This document shows, piece by piece, positions 31,901-43,425 of a stretch of 64,000 nt of DNA. The notes under the pieces are model-generated. The model did not search any database. It was not told the DNA's origin and saw nothing but the letters and a program-made list of their open reading frames with translations. Both the position numbers and the translations under genes were made by a program. Location: contig CACRXP010000404.1 in assembly GCA_902702965.1 (NCBI GenBank), forward strand, positions 396,771 through 460,770, in the 5' to 3' direction. Numbering within the stretch: position 1 is the first letter of the stretch; each line of letters opens with the position of its first letter. The stretch is from Spirometra erinaceieuropaei. Taxonomy: Eukaryota > Platyhelminthes > Cestoda > Diphyllobothriidea > Diphyllobothriidae.

Positions 31901-32164
31901 TGGAGTGAAGGCCACCGGTCATGGGCACCACACTCTTCTATGCCGTCGCACCTTATTTGTTGTTGTGGGCTTCAGAGTAGATCATAAAAGCTTGGCAAAT
32001 AAATCTATGTTCCAGTGTTTTTTGATTTCAAACTGGTGTCAGCCCTGTCGCCATGTTGGCATTTTTGGTGAAATGGCCTGGAAAATCAGGGTGACGAAAG
32101 GTGGAGCATCTAGTAGACTAGCCCTTGGCCGGTGCGCTGCCCATGATGAAACGATTAAGGACGA

Positions 32165-32225
32165 GATGACTCGGCAGATAATTTTCGTCTGACGTTTCGT
32201 ATTCCCACTTGATTCCATCAGCAAA
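32165..32225 (-). mobile_element. PLE tail fragment
   Basis: The reverse complement GCTGATGGAATCAAGTGGGA with ATACGAAACGTCAGACG is the PLE hammerhead-like tail with a damaged CTGATGA half. No coding part is attached. Confidence 0.45.
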
Positions 32226-32814
32226 CATCTACAGTTGAGGTAAGTGCGCGCACAATCTCTGTACTGTTCCTAGGATGCAACTGCCATGCGTCGCAAGCAT
32301 ATAAATATTAACTGCCTTTCTGTTTACGCAGATGGCCGTATCTGGGATGGTTACGGCTTGGCCATCCGCAAATGAGACTTTAATTGTCGCAGGTTAATTA
32401 CCAGTGCTGGCCATTGACGCACAAATTACTCATTAGCTTAGTTCTCTGTGTGCTCCCCAACATGGTTAATTACTCTTCTTAGAAAAATCTTAATTTTTAA
32501 AATTAATGGCAGAGATTATTAAGATTGCTGATGGATTGCGGGCCAGAGGATGGTAACTCAAGTGACCCGCGCACAAATTGGCATCACCTCTGACGGGAAT
32601 TTGGGTCATCTTAGAATCTTAAGGCGAAATTGGGTCCCTTTAAATAAGCCTCGGTCTGGCAGTTGGAGTCTTCTCATCTCACTGCGCTGGGTGATCGATC
32701 ATAGGTGTCCAAAATAGCCGTCCGGTTTCTCTGACGGAATTGTTTTGCCCGCAGATGCATCTTTTTTCGACCGTCTACAGAAATCCACTAGGGAAATAAC
32801 CGCTTAATGGTAGG
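32226..32814. other. No recognisable feature
   Basis: Nothing recognised. Confidence 0.4.
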
Positions 32815-33545
32815 GATTTCCTCCATCGATTTTCCATGTCCCTTTAAGGTAAAAACTACTTTGCAGAAATTTTGCATGTAAGATCATTTCCTGTACTCAT
32901 CTGGCGAAAAATCACCTTTTCTTCAAATTTTTCACCCGGTAAAAGGGAGTCTTTTGGTTTTAAAAAAATTTCCAATTATGCGAATCCTCAACTCAAATGT
33001 CATCCTGTCTGTCTGTTTTACATGCTTCTCGTTAGATATACAACACAGTCCACATGAACGACGTATGGCATCTTTTTAATGGTTTGCATTTTTCTCTTTT
33101 ACGGAAAGTATACATATTGAAGACTAGGGACACTAGTCGAAATCACAATGGCAGGTCGAATAAAAAATTATTCATGAAATGAAACACTTTTAAAGTCAAA
33201 AGATGCCTTTTTCCAGATATGAAAGTTAAAGAATACATGATTGCCTATCAAACGAGTACAAGAAATAAAATTGTTATGGAGGTTTTCCATAAAATATTAT
33301 TTGAATCTCTATGTTCATCGAAAACCAATGTAACAAAAGCCTACTAAATAAGTAGCTATTTTTCCACAGTGAGGTTGCTCTAGGTGACCAAAATGGAACT
33401 CACTCAAAAACCAATACCTTTTTGTGTCCGAAATATTATGATTCTCCTGTTACATAATAATTCATACATCCTCACTTAACCAATCCTTCTTGTCTAAAAG
33501 ACATTCCAGAGCCGCAGTTTGCATTTCATTTCTATCTGCTTTGTC
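32815..33545. mobile_element. LIR element, old diverged copy
   Basis: Blocks resembling both LIR arms appear in order: TCGATTTTCCATGTCCC, GAAAAATCACCTTTTCTTC, TTTTGGTTTTAAAAAAA, a centre with TTTTACGGAAAGTATA, then ATGGAGGTTTTCCATAAAAT, CATCGAAAACCAATG and AAATAAGTAGCTATTTTT. It is much more diverged than the other copies and the termini are unclear. Confidence 0.55.
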
Positions 33546-33882
33546 ACGTCCCACTCGCACAATTAAATTCTACATTCCCTTTGGCCGCAGTTGTAGTTTT
33601 TAGGCGGATTAGACCCAATCTGTCTAATACCTAACATATTCAAAGCGCATTTACTTGACTGACTGATCCGGCACTAACGAAGTACGAATACATTCGCCGC
33701 ATTCATATTGAGCTGCATACTCATTTTATCAATGACTGATGGGTCGTCCTAGGGACTGAACTGAAATCGGATCGTCACTACTGGAGATATGAAGTTAGGA
33801 TGGCAACCGCAAGAAATAAGGTGGCCCGGTAATTGGGATTAGAGTTTTATTTACGTGCGGGAGAATCGGATGGGTTGGTGTA
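33546..33882. other. No recognisable feature
   Basis: Nothing recognised between two LIR copies. Confidence 0.4.
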
Positions 33883-34868
33883 CAGTAGGTGGGCTAACTC
33901 ATAAAATGCCAACCGAAATTGCGAAAAGCGTTTTCGTTTAGAAAAGATTAATTAAGTAGGATTGTAAAACTTGCCAGCCTTCAACATAATTCTATAATAT
34001 TTCGGTTACCTCAGGATGCAGACTTTCGAATGAACTTCCTTTTGGCTGCATGCAAAAACTGCACTCAGCAAAAAATGAATACTTATATAGCATGCATTTT
34101 TCTCATAGATTTTCGATGTCCCTAACGGTCCGACTATATTTCATTAAACATTTGCACAAAAATATCATTCTTTTGTTCATTTGGTAGACACTTACGTCCT
34201 CTTCTAATTTTATGCTCGAAAGGGTGACATAACTCGGTTTTTTAAAAACTTTTCCAATTTCCGAATAATTTTGAACCTGTCCTTCCGTTTCATTTGGATC
34301 CAGGGTTTCCAAACTACAAGTCGCATATTTTCCGCGTACGCACAACTAAACACTTCTATGCAATAATAAATCGGGACTATATGCAATTCATAAAATTTAG
34401 CAGTGGATTTCATCCAGATTGCTAACTTTACCAGCCACATTGGTAAATGCAGAGATATGCGATTTATGAACGGCCATTTCACGGTATTCAAAAGTTCCGC
34501 AATTAGAAACTTTTTAAAACCGAAGTATGTCCATCCTTCGGGCATAAGATTTAAACAGACGTAATTTTCTACCGAATGGAAAAAAAATATTTTAGGCATG
34601 TTTTCTATGAAGTATAATTGGACTTTAAGGGGCATCCAAAATCAATGAGGAAAATTCATTCTACTTACTTAGTCCTTTTTTACAGAATGTAGTTATTGCC
34701 TGCAGTTGGAATGAAATTCGTTCGAAAGCCGGCATCCTGAGGTAACTAAAATATATTAGAATTATGTTACAGGCTGACAAGTTTTACAATCCTACTTAAT
34801 TAATATTTTCGAAACGAAAACGCATTCCGGACTTTCGGTTTGCTTTTCTTGAGTTAGTCCACTTACCG
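33883..34868. mobile_element. LIR element, complete copy (986 bp)
   Basis: CAGTAGGTGGGCTAACTCAT starts after TA (33881-33882), and GAGTTAGTCCACTTACCG ends before TA (34869-34870). The arms are near-complementary over about 350-400 bp, with a centre carrying TTTTCCGCGTACGC. The frames inside are shadows. Confidence 0.85.
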
Positions 34869-34870
34869 TA

Positions 34871-35409
34871 TTTGCACAACCTTTGCAGAATTGAGAGGAT
34901 GCCCTTCGTGCAACAATTATGTGGTTTCCTGCGGCTGAATCGTTAGTCGCTTCAGTCTCGGCACTTTGCTCACTGGCACTGTCTGTGTGAGCAGCGATCT
35001 CCCACGTGGTTTAATGCTCGGTCCAGGCAATCCCAGCATGTAATATTGAAGGAGGGTCTATTTACATGTTTATGAACTGTGGACCGGATAAACGCGATTC
35101 TAACAGTTCGCAGCGTAGGCCGTCATATCACCTCTCCTTGACCTTATCCAGCTAGGATGAATCGCGAGTCGAAATCTAACTGCTGCTGCTGCTGCATGCT
35201 CGGCCATCCGCGACCAAGATAATCAGGTGAATGAAAATTTTGTTCTAATGATCACGTCTTCTTTTTCACGAGATTTTTCCGAACGCAGCTTCTCACTTCT
35301 ACAGATGTAAATTATATCTCGGTTTGGTGTGGAACACCAACGAGTTATAAAAGTATGCTCGGTGACTGATCTCAAAAAAATGTTAACGGAGACTCTGAAA
35401 TGTTTGACT
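34871..35409. other. No recognisable feature
   Basis: Contains a short (CTG)n stretch near 35182-35196. Otherwise nothing recognised. Confidence 0.4.
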
Positions 35410-35950
35410 AGATTACTCTAATGGGGTTATAGTACTAAATTTAGTGCAATATAATTCCACGATATCTCAAACATGCCGTGATTTTTACTTTTTTTACTTT
35501 CAATAAATATCTTTTCTGTCGCATGCTAAAAAAGCACTAGACAAAAAAACGACAACTTATGTAGCATGACTTTTAATTCTGATATCTTGTGCTCTTATGA
35601 ATTCAGATATTTTACAGAAAACACTATCCCGCACTCATTTAGTGTAGACTTACTTCTTTTTATTTGTTTCCCGAGAGGATGATGTACTTCGATTTGAATG
35701 AATTTCGAAATTCCCTAAAATTAATAATAGGCCCGATTTGCATCTAGGGTTTCAGTCTACAAGGTTTATACTTTCTGTGTAGAGAAATAACCTATTTATC
35801 TATGCCTTTAAAAAGCTATCATATAGGTCTCATATAATTTTGCAATTAATACAGACATTATTGCTTACTTCATAAAAAGCGCTTATAACTGACTAAATGC
35901 GATACTATTTTTTGTAGGTATTACAGGTCTTACAGCATCTCACAATTATA
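35410..35950. mobile_element. LIR element, old fragment
   Basis: Diverged left arm and centre: ACTTATGTAGCATGAC, TTTTAATTCTGATATC, ACTCATTTAGTG, then TTTGCATCTAGGGTTTC and CTACAAGGTTTATACTTTC. No right arm is recognisable. Confidence 0.5.
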
Positions 35951-37044
35951 TATATGGCTGGTGGTTACAAAGAATTCCAAAATGGCCGGTTTAGGTTACA
36001 GTTTGATCCCTCCGACGTTGAGGATCTAGCCTTTGAATGTAAAACAAAAACCATTTACTTCCCGCAATCAAACCAGCTCCGTAAAGCCATATTTCCTACG
36101 TTCTCAGCTTCCAACCATCTTTTGGCATCCTTGGAATAGCGGATTCGGTCAGATGTTTTCTGTGGTGACGGAGAAGTGACTGGCAATCACAATAAAAACG
36201 GGGAATAATGATAAGTCCTTTGATAATGAGGATAGGGGTTGTAATTACGAAGTTGAAAACTGCGCAAACTTAGTCAGCAGACACCCGGCATCCGAATCGG
36301 GGTCGCCAGAATGTATTCGGTGAAAACAGTAAGACCAATCAAAGATGCCATTCCGAAACAATTTTTAAAACCAAATAATACACCTCTAAAAATTAAACTG
36401 GCTTTTTTTTCTAGGAAGCATTTTGATGGCAACAGCGGCAGAAAAAGACAATATCGGTCTCCAGAAGTCAAGGATAACTGTCGAGTTTTCAGGATATTTG
36501 CTGAAGTTTATCAACGGGGAATAAAAATTACTTCGAACTTTTTGTCTTACTTGAACTGAGCTTGCATCCGTCCAACGAAAACTTTAAGACACTAATTGTC
36601 TATCGTCATAATCAGTTAAGTCGTCTTGGGACTACTTCCCTATCTAGGTAAGAGTAGTGGTCGTTGCTTGTAGTTATATTCGGTCTTTATACCGTATCAT
36701 CTCCAGTGGCACGTTCATTTTATAAAGTCAAAACATTGGAGCAAAATAGCTTTTTGTACAAACGAACCTCATTCTCTACTAGGCGGAAACGCGACTAATG
36801 CAAACAGCTAGTTTAAAATAACATTAGCGTTGCCTCAGGCAGCCGGAAACTGGTACCTCGCGGTTGCTGTAGTCACAGGATGGACTTCCGTTAACTGTGA
36901 TATGCAGATTACCGTCGGTTGAATTAATCTTAATTATAACCAGCAACTGACAGCACCTGAGGGGTTTTTAAGGCAGTGTGAATAGGATGGCCACCGTAAC
37001 TTCCTCGAACTGCCTTTGACGGAAGTCGTCACTTTAGTTGCGTT
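35951..37044. other. No recognisable gene
   Basis: Short frames at 35954-36139 and 36311-36559 have no domain. No repeat link was found. Confidence 0.4.
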
Positions 37045-38762
37045 AAGGTGCCCGCAATGAACGAACTTCGTTACGTCCGCATAAAAACTATCCTTCTTTA
37101 AAAAGGCTACATGGGCAGGGTGAAAGTTTAGCATGGATTTTCGCTCCCCTACTAATTCAACTATATTTTGTGGGAAAGTCACAAATGGGGTAAATTCAGC
37201 TTTCTTTAAATTCCATTCCTAAAGATGAGGCATCTCCCAATTTCGAGTAGTTTTGAATTCGAACAGCCGTTATACTTGCATTCAAGGTTTTCAAATTAAA
37301 AGCTCCATACAGTAGATGTGCTAACTCATGAAATATAAACCGAAATATTAAAATCCGTTTTCTACTGGAAAGGGTTACTTAAGATGTGTTGTAATATCCA
37401 TCACCGTGCACCATTATCCCATGGTATTTCAGTCGCTAGAAGATGCCGGCTTTTGCATGAACTTCTTTCGACCGCTTGCAAAAACTACACTCTGTAAAAA
37501 CGGATGCTTAAATGCTATGGATTTTTTATTGGTTTTCAATATCCCTATAACATCAAATATACGTCATAGAAAACAGGCATAAGCATATTTGTACATTTAC
37601 TCATTTTTTAGAAACTCGTATCTTCTTTATACTTTATGCCGAATGGACGGGTAAAACTCGGTCTTAAAAAAGTGTTCATTGAGCGATATTTTGACACCGC
37701 AAAATGCCCGTTCATGAAACGTTGTGTCTCTGCGTTTAATAATATTACTTATAAAGTTTACCGTTTGACGCAAATCCACTGCTATATTTTATTAAACCCA
37801 TTTTGTTTCTTCTTAACAGCATATAGAAACTCATTATTTTCCGTACACGAAAAATATACACTTTGACGTCTTAAAAAAATATGGAAAGAGTAGCGGCACG
37901 TAGGATTCAAAATTTTATGAAAACTGAAAGAGTTTTTAAAATCAAATTTCGTCCTTCAAATATCAAATTCAAAGAAGATGCAATTTTCCATCAATATTTT
38001 TATGCATTTTTCCAATGAGATATGCTTGAATTTATAAGGACATCGAAGACCAATGAAAATATTCCTCCTATTTTATTATTCATATTTACAGAGTACAATT
38101 ATTGAATGCGGCCAAAAAGGGCTTCGTTCAAATTCGGCATCCTGATGCATGTAACTGAGATATAACGGTATTAAACTGCACGTGGATTAATATTACAATC
38201 TTACCTAAGTAATCTTTTCGAGTCGTAGACAGATTTCAGAGTTTCGGTCTACATTTCATAAGTTTACACACCTACTGTATCTTCGCATAAGGAAATTAAG
38301 ATATTTTTATATGTTAATAGGAAGGTGGCATGTAAGTTCATGAAATTTTTTCAAGCATTTGTATTACGTTGTATACTTCATAAGCAGCACTAATAAATGT
38401 ACAGATACAGTACTTTATGCAAGGACATTTTATGGCTTCGAAAAATTGAAAATTAGTTGATACTTTTCATAAATAGTACTTGAAGGACAATTCAATCGCT
38501 AACAAATATTTTTGCACGTTTTTGATTAGATATATTTGGAGTTATGACAATACCAAAAGTCAATGAGAAAAATTTCAACTACTAGAATAGGTACTTTAGT
38601 AAAATAGTTGTGCAGGGGGCCGGAAGGAAATATGTTCAAAGGCCGGCGCCCTGACGTGAACCAAATGGCTTAGATTGCGTCGCAAAATAAATAATTTTGC
38701 AGTCTCATCTAAACAATCTTTTCGAATCGAATATTCACTTCATTAGTTCGGTCAGCATTTCC
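37045..38762. mobile_element. Older LIR copy split by a younger LIR
   Basis: The left part (37045-37309) carries GAACGAACTTCGTTACGTCC, ATGGATTTTCGCTCCCCTA and the centre TTACTTGCATTCAAGG-like block up to AAAAGCTCCATA. The right part resumes at 38278 with TATCTTCGCATAAGG, the sequence expected immediately after that point in the family centre, and continues to GGTCAGCATTTCC at 38762. The interruption is the copy at 37310-38277. Confidence 0.75.
37310..38277. mobile_element. LIR element, complete copy nested in an LIR
   Basis: CAGTAGATGTGCTAACTCAT at the left and TTTACACACCTACTG at the right, flanked by TA on both sides (37308-37309 and 38278-38279). Length 968 bp. The duplicated TA falls at the position where the host copy's centre reads GTATATTTTCC, which fits TA target-site duplication. 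Confidence 0.85.
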
Positions 38763-38779
38763 AGAAACATAAACATGGA

Positions 38780-39075
38780 CTGAAGGTAATTCTGCCAAAG
38801 GCAAGAGAGACTGAATTGCCTATTTTTGGCTTATGAAGCCTACGCCTTATGGTAGAGCCTTTGGCTCCATGACCGAAGATCCCCTGTCTGAATAACAGGC
38901 TGAAGTTGGGCATGGCTGACTGGTGATGACCAATAAGACAGAGATGGCCATTCCAGTCTCAGTTGTTTTTTTCGAGACTCCCCTCAGCTTATATTCAATA
39001 TTGCCTGCCATGGCACAATGGGACCAGTATTTCCTGTAACCCGATCGGTGAAAGCCTCCCCCCCCCTTTCGAGAT
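38780..39075. mobile_element. SINE-1 fragments, both strands
   Basis: A minus-strand tail piece lies at about 38780-38830. A plus-strand tail lies at 38905-38975 (GGGCATGGCTGACTGGTGAT; GATGGCCATTCCAGTCTC). A minus-strand head piece lies at 38998-39070 (reverse complement TTTCACCGATCGGG; CCATTGTGCC). The pieces are decayed and rearranged. Confidence 0.5.
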
Positions 39076-39109
39076 ATATATGTATATTGAAAAGCAGTCA
39101 TCCCAAGAA

Positions 39110-40095
39110 ATATAATTGGGAAGATGGAATTCTTTAAAAAACAGTAAAATTTATTGTGTAATTATTTGAGACTGGTTCCATAGCTCGCCTTCAGACGACG
39201 AGCGGGCGAAAACAATTAATTTCTACACCGAATCTGGCAAAGTATTATATGCTTGGTTAAAGTCATCTCGGGATCGACTGAGTGAGTTTGAATCTGTCCT
39301 TAATGATTTCTATTTGGCATCTAGATCGATATGCCGGTTGATGCATGTCTCATCTGAGTGCATTACCTCAAGGAATTCGCGGCCTTTCCTTATTGAGCAG
39401 GCGCCAACAATGTTGGTATTTTCCCTTGCAAATTTGTGCCTAGTTTACAGTGTGTGCAGGGCACCTGGGATATATGACCGCGTCTCTTTACCGTTAACTA
39501 ATGTTGATGTATACGGGTTGAGACAGATTTCCCGATTTGGCCACAATAGAGGGCATCACAACTGGTGCATGGGATCTTGTAGAAAAAGTCTTCTCTTTCT
39601 AGATAGCCTGCCCTGTCCTTAGGGTGTGCAAACTGTGTGCGTAAGGTAGTTGCCGGCTGGTGTGCTACGTGTATCTAGTACTTTTTTAATTCTCTTTCTA
39701 CTACTTCAGATGAATTTTTCACGTAAGGAAGAGTTCGCCAGGTGGTTGTTTTTGATGCCTGAGTGGCCGTAGCATTGAAAATACCTTTTCCCTTGAATTG
39801 CTGGTGCCTCATGCATTGACTTACAAAGTCATGCGGGTACCCATTTTGGGATAACAGTTTGTAGAGGTATTTTATTTCTGCTCGATAACTTGTTTCGTCA
39901 GAGCAGTGGGTTTTGGCTCGATTCAGAAGTCTGTAGGCTGTGCTCCGCTTGTGAGAGACAGGGTGGTTACTCTCAAAGCTTAGGATGACCTCTGAATAAG
40001 CTTCTTTGCGATAAACTGATGTCTGAAGTGATCCATTGGTTTTTCGACGTAAAAGGACATCCAGAAATGGGAGTTGTCCATCAATATCTTTGTCT
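39110..40095 (-). pseudogene. PLE-A4: reverse transcriptase end and GIY-YIG endonuclease
   Basis: Read from 40095 downwards, a long nearly clean frame gives LIDKDIDGQLPFLDVLLRRK, SLQTSVYRKEAYSEVILSFE, SNHPVSHKRSTAYRLLNRAK, RAEIKYLYKLLSQNGYPHDF, a stop after VVERELKKY, then HPKDRAGYLEREDFFYKIPC, TSCDALYCGQIGKSVSTRIH and another stop. LPFLDVL..R...SLQTSVYRK is the end of the PLE reverse transcriptase; YKIPCTSC..LYCGQ is the GIY-YIG start. The catalytic YVDD part is absent. The tail (39110-39290) has GTCGTCTGAAGGCGAGC. It is the best PLE-A copy in the window. Confidence 0.88.
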
Positions 40096-40274
40096 ATTAA
40101 CGACTATGATAAGAAAGTCCAGGATGGTTAGTGCTCAGTATGAAAACATGTCCTCTAAACTGATCGGCTGAATTCCTTCTCAAGATGGTTAATTTTCCCG
40201 GACACAACCCTTGACTCAGTGTATACTTAAGTTTAAGTTCGAATCCTAAATTATTTAAAACCGGGGTTTTATCT

Positions 40275-40345
40275 GACTTTCTGGAAACGGCTAATAAGTC
40301 ACAAATTGCTGCCTTAGTCTCCCATTTGTTTTGTCAATGTTGCTT
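40275..40345 (+). mobile_element. SINE-1 tail, decayed
   Basis: GAAACGGCTAATAAGTCACA and CTTAGTCTCCCATTTGTTTT match the SINE-1 tail. A B-box-like AAGTTCGAATCCTAA lies upstream at 40233-40247. Confidence 0.5.
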
Positions 40346-41454
40346 TCTGTGCGAATACTGGTCGCCAATAGACTACATGTTAGGACTTTGGATTTAGTCC
40401 CAACGCGCAGTGGTACTAGCACGTTCCCATCTAATGGAAACTTTTATTCCTGTGACATATTTATCGATGAAATAAACGATTTCCTCTCAGTCTTACTAAC
40501 CTGCTTTCCAAGCACTGCATAACAGATTAATTGCGACAAATTCCAGTGAAATCGTCGTGGAGTCTATTCTCGAATCAGAGGCTGTTAGCTAAACGCCATA
40601 TTCGATTCTGCACTAAGTCTTGGAGGATAAGTAAGTGCAAACTGCACTAAAATATTTTTTATATGTTTTTATAATTTTGCTGCTTTATATGCTCAATTAT
40701 TTGCAAGGAGGGACTTTGTGTATTTCCAAAACCAAGTTTTCCTCATCTGAAACATTTTCGACGTTTCTGGAATTGCAGCTTTTATACAAAAAGCATTGTT
40801 TCTTAATAGCGCAATGTCACTTTTAATGCTCCTTCTGCTTTTCTTCACCCAAACTCGTTCATTGTTAATTTTTTTATTTTCCGGTTTGTTAGCGTTTTGA
40901 GAGGTTTTGTGATTTTTGGCGCGTTTCTTGAGGCAGCACGCGCACTTGAAAGCACGTCAAAACGTCCGTTTTTCTTCGGAACCCGCGCGTTCAAGATTGT
41001 GGTGAACAAGTGTATTATAATCACACAGTCAATAAAGGATGAAAGATGTGGATCGGAAACTTCAGACAAAACTGACTATAGCCCTATCAATATAGCGAAT
41101 CGATAAAAAATATGCACTCAAACACTGTTCTTCGTTAAAACTTCGGGAGAAGAAGTAAGCACTGAAAATACCAGTTTGTACATTATTCTTTCGGACATAA
41201 TATCCAGGTAAGCAACCGCTTGTTAATAATTTCCTTCCGCGTGTTGATTGCTCCTTCACGTTCATTGGTAAAACTGGACGACATGACGTTGAACGACTAG
41301 GTGCATCTTTTGCACCGGAAAATTGTTTTCGATTTTTCTTTAGAAAGCAGGACCGTGAACAAATCGTTTAAGTTACGGGGGTCAGGTAAAGATTCGTCAA
41401 ACAGATACGTTCCAAATATTCCAAAATATCAAACAATATACCAAGAATTAGACC
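40346..41454. other. No recognisable gene
   Basis: Opposite-strand frames near 40845-41106 mirror each other and show no domain. Confidence 0.4.
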
Positions 41455-41833
41455 TTTGGGGTATGGTGATACCATACTAACAGCACAGATACTAGCCAGA
41501 AGCCCGTACACGCGTGTTCCACCAACATTCTGCAGCTGAATGGCGCAGCTGCGAGGGGTTCGGCTCGTCAGCAGGTCAGTATGTCTCAGTCTATAGGCCT
41601 TGAATAAAGTGATCTACGCCAACTTCGTAGATAATTTCTGTGGAAATTGAAAATCGACATTTCCAAATTTGCGTATCTACCAGAAAACTCACGGGAAATG
41701 CTGGGAGACCCACTGACAAGCCGAACCCCTCGCGGCTGCGCCATGCAACGGCCGAATATCGGCGAAACACGCGTGAATGGGTTTTGGCTAGTATCTGTGC
41801 TGTTAGTATGGTATCACCTTACCCTAAATTATA
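41455..41833. repeat. Inverted repeat with about 115-bp arms
   Basis: 41455-41575 and the reverse complement of 41709-41833 share GGTGATACCATACTAACAGC, ACAGATACTAGCCA, ACGCGTGTT and CGAGGGGTTCGGCT. The spacer is about 130 bp. A related 70-bp direct repeat links 41578-41650 with 41922-41996 (CCTTGAATAAA.TGATCTAC; GTAGATAATTTCTG). No coding domain. Confidence 0.7.
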
Positions 41834-41999
41834 CTACTAGCTCTCCGGTCGACAGTTAATGAACACTGCGCGTTTATCTGCCGTGGCTGATGGACTTTGA
41901 CCCAAATATTCATACATAAAATTCTCTGTCTGAGCCTATAGACCTTGAATAAACTGATCTACTCCAACTCTGTAGATAATTTCTGAGGGAAGTAAAAAG

Positions 42000-42460
42000 C
42001 GACGAGAACTAGTCCGTTGTGTCCGACGATGTCCGCCGTGTGCCCCACGGCAGGTTGAAGCAGGCATGGTGACTTGTGCCTGCATTAGTTTTTAGTGAGA
42101 GTGGACTTTCGCAGCATATATCGCACTCTCACCCGGGCCCGGTATCGAGACATAGTCAAGAAGGCCGGATTTGACGGAGTTCATACGTGGCTGGCACGGA
42201 CATAGCCACACCTGGGCGTACCGCCAAACCCCTGGTTGACAACAAACACTTGCCCAGGATTTCAGCCAAAAACAGCGGCACCACAACGAGTCAGAAAGAC
42301 GATGAGGATGACTAGGCAGGCATGCTTACGACTCGCATATCCAGCGGGAGAACAAGTGCATCTGCTGGCAGGGAAGCGGGTGTCAGAAAACTGCCATCGC
42401 ACACTAGGCTACGAAGGCCATGGTTTGCTGATCTTGGTAAAGTGGACGCTTGAAATCATT
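42000..42460. repeat. RepX dispersed repeat, copy 3
   Basis: CGACGATGTCCGCCGTG, CGGTATCGAGACATAGTCAA, GAAGGCCGGAT, GCGTACCGCCAAACCCCTGG and GAGTCAGAAAGACGATGA correspond in order to copies 1 and 2. Confidence 0.6.
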
Positions 42461-42519
42461 GCGTATTAAGTAATACATTACACGCTGAAGGATGTTAATC
42501 AGCAGTACTTTTCGTGTTT

Positions 42520-43425
42520 GTCACCGCTACTCGGGGTCATCGGCTACTTGACGATCTTAATATTCGATTTTGCTAAATTAAGCACATGCCTAGGGACTGA
42601 TGCGAGAGCCGATCTGACTGTTACACTTCGGATTTAGCACATGCTACATTATACTGCGGCGAGGCCTTTGATTACAAGTACAGTAGGCGGGCTAACTCAT
42701 GAAATGTCAACCGAAATTCCAAAAGGCGTTTTCGTTTCGAAAAGATTAATTAAGTAGGGTTGTAAAACAAAGTATCATACAGCATAATTCTATCACAATT
42801 CAGATACCTTCTGATGCCGGCTTTCGAACGAACTTCTTTGTGTCTGCATGCAGGAACTACACTCTGTAAAAATGACTACTTAAATAGCACGCCTTTTTTC
42901 TCATTGATTTTTGATGCCCCAAAAAGTCTAATTATATTTCGTGGAAAACATGCATACCAATTTCGTGCTTTCGCTCATTCGATAGAAAATTGCGTCTTTT
43001 TCTAATTTTATGCTCGCAGAAGGGACATATTTCGGTTTTAAAAAAGTTTTCTAATTCTCGAATAATTTTGAACCCGCTCTACCGTCACACTTGGATTCAG
43101 GGTTTTGAAACTACAAGCCGTATATTTTCCGCGTACGGAAAACCACACATTTCTCTGGGCTAATAAAGGGGACCATATAGGGTTTATAAAGTTGAACAGT
43201 GGATTTGAGCAATATTGTTAACTTTACAAGCCACATTGGTAAATTCCTTACACCACTACTGATACGGTATAAGGTGAGGCTCATGGGTTACTTCACGATC
43301 TGAACATTCGATTTTGCTAATTTAAACACACCCCTACGGGCTGACGCGAGAACCAATTTGACTGTTTCACTTCGGGTTTAGCATATGCTACACTATACTG
43401 CAGAGAGGCCTCTGATTTCAAGTAG
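42520..43425. repeat. Direct repeats flanking an LIR copy
   Basis: 42520-42680 and 43255-43425 are about 165-bp direct repeats sharing ATTCGATTTTGCTAA, GACTGTTACACTTCGG-like, TTTAGCACATGCTACA-like and GCGAGGCCTTTGATT-like blocks. The LIR copy at 42681-43245 sits between them. The repeat is unrelated to LIR arms. Confidence 0.65.
42681..43245. mobile_element. LIR element, right arm lost
   Basis: CAGTAGGCGGGCTAACTCAT begins after TA (42679-42680). The left arm and centre (TTTTCCGCGTACGGAAAA) are present. It ends in the centre (GCCACATTGGTAAATTCC), just before the second direct repeat. Confidence 0.8.

Noticed and set aside
34103..34635. 80- and 141-codon frames in an LIR copy
   Set aside because: They are unrelated translations of inverted-repeat arms that are not preserved in other copies.
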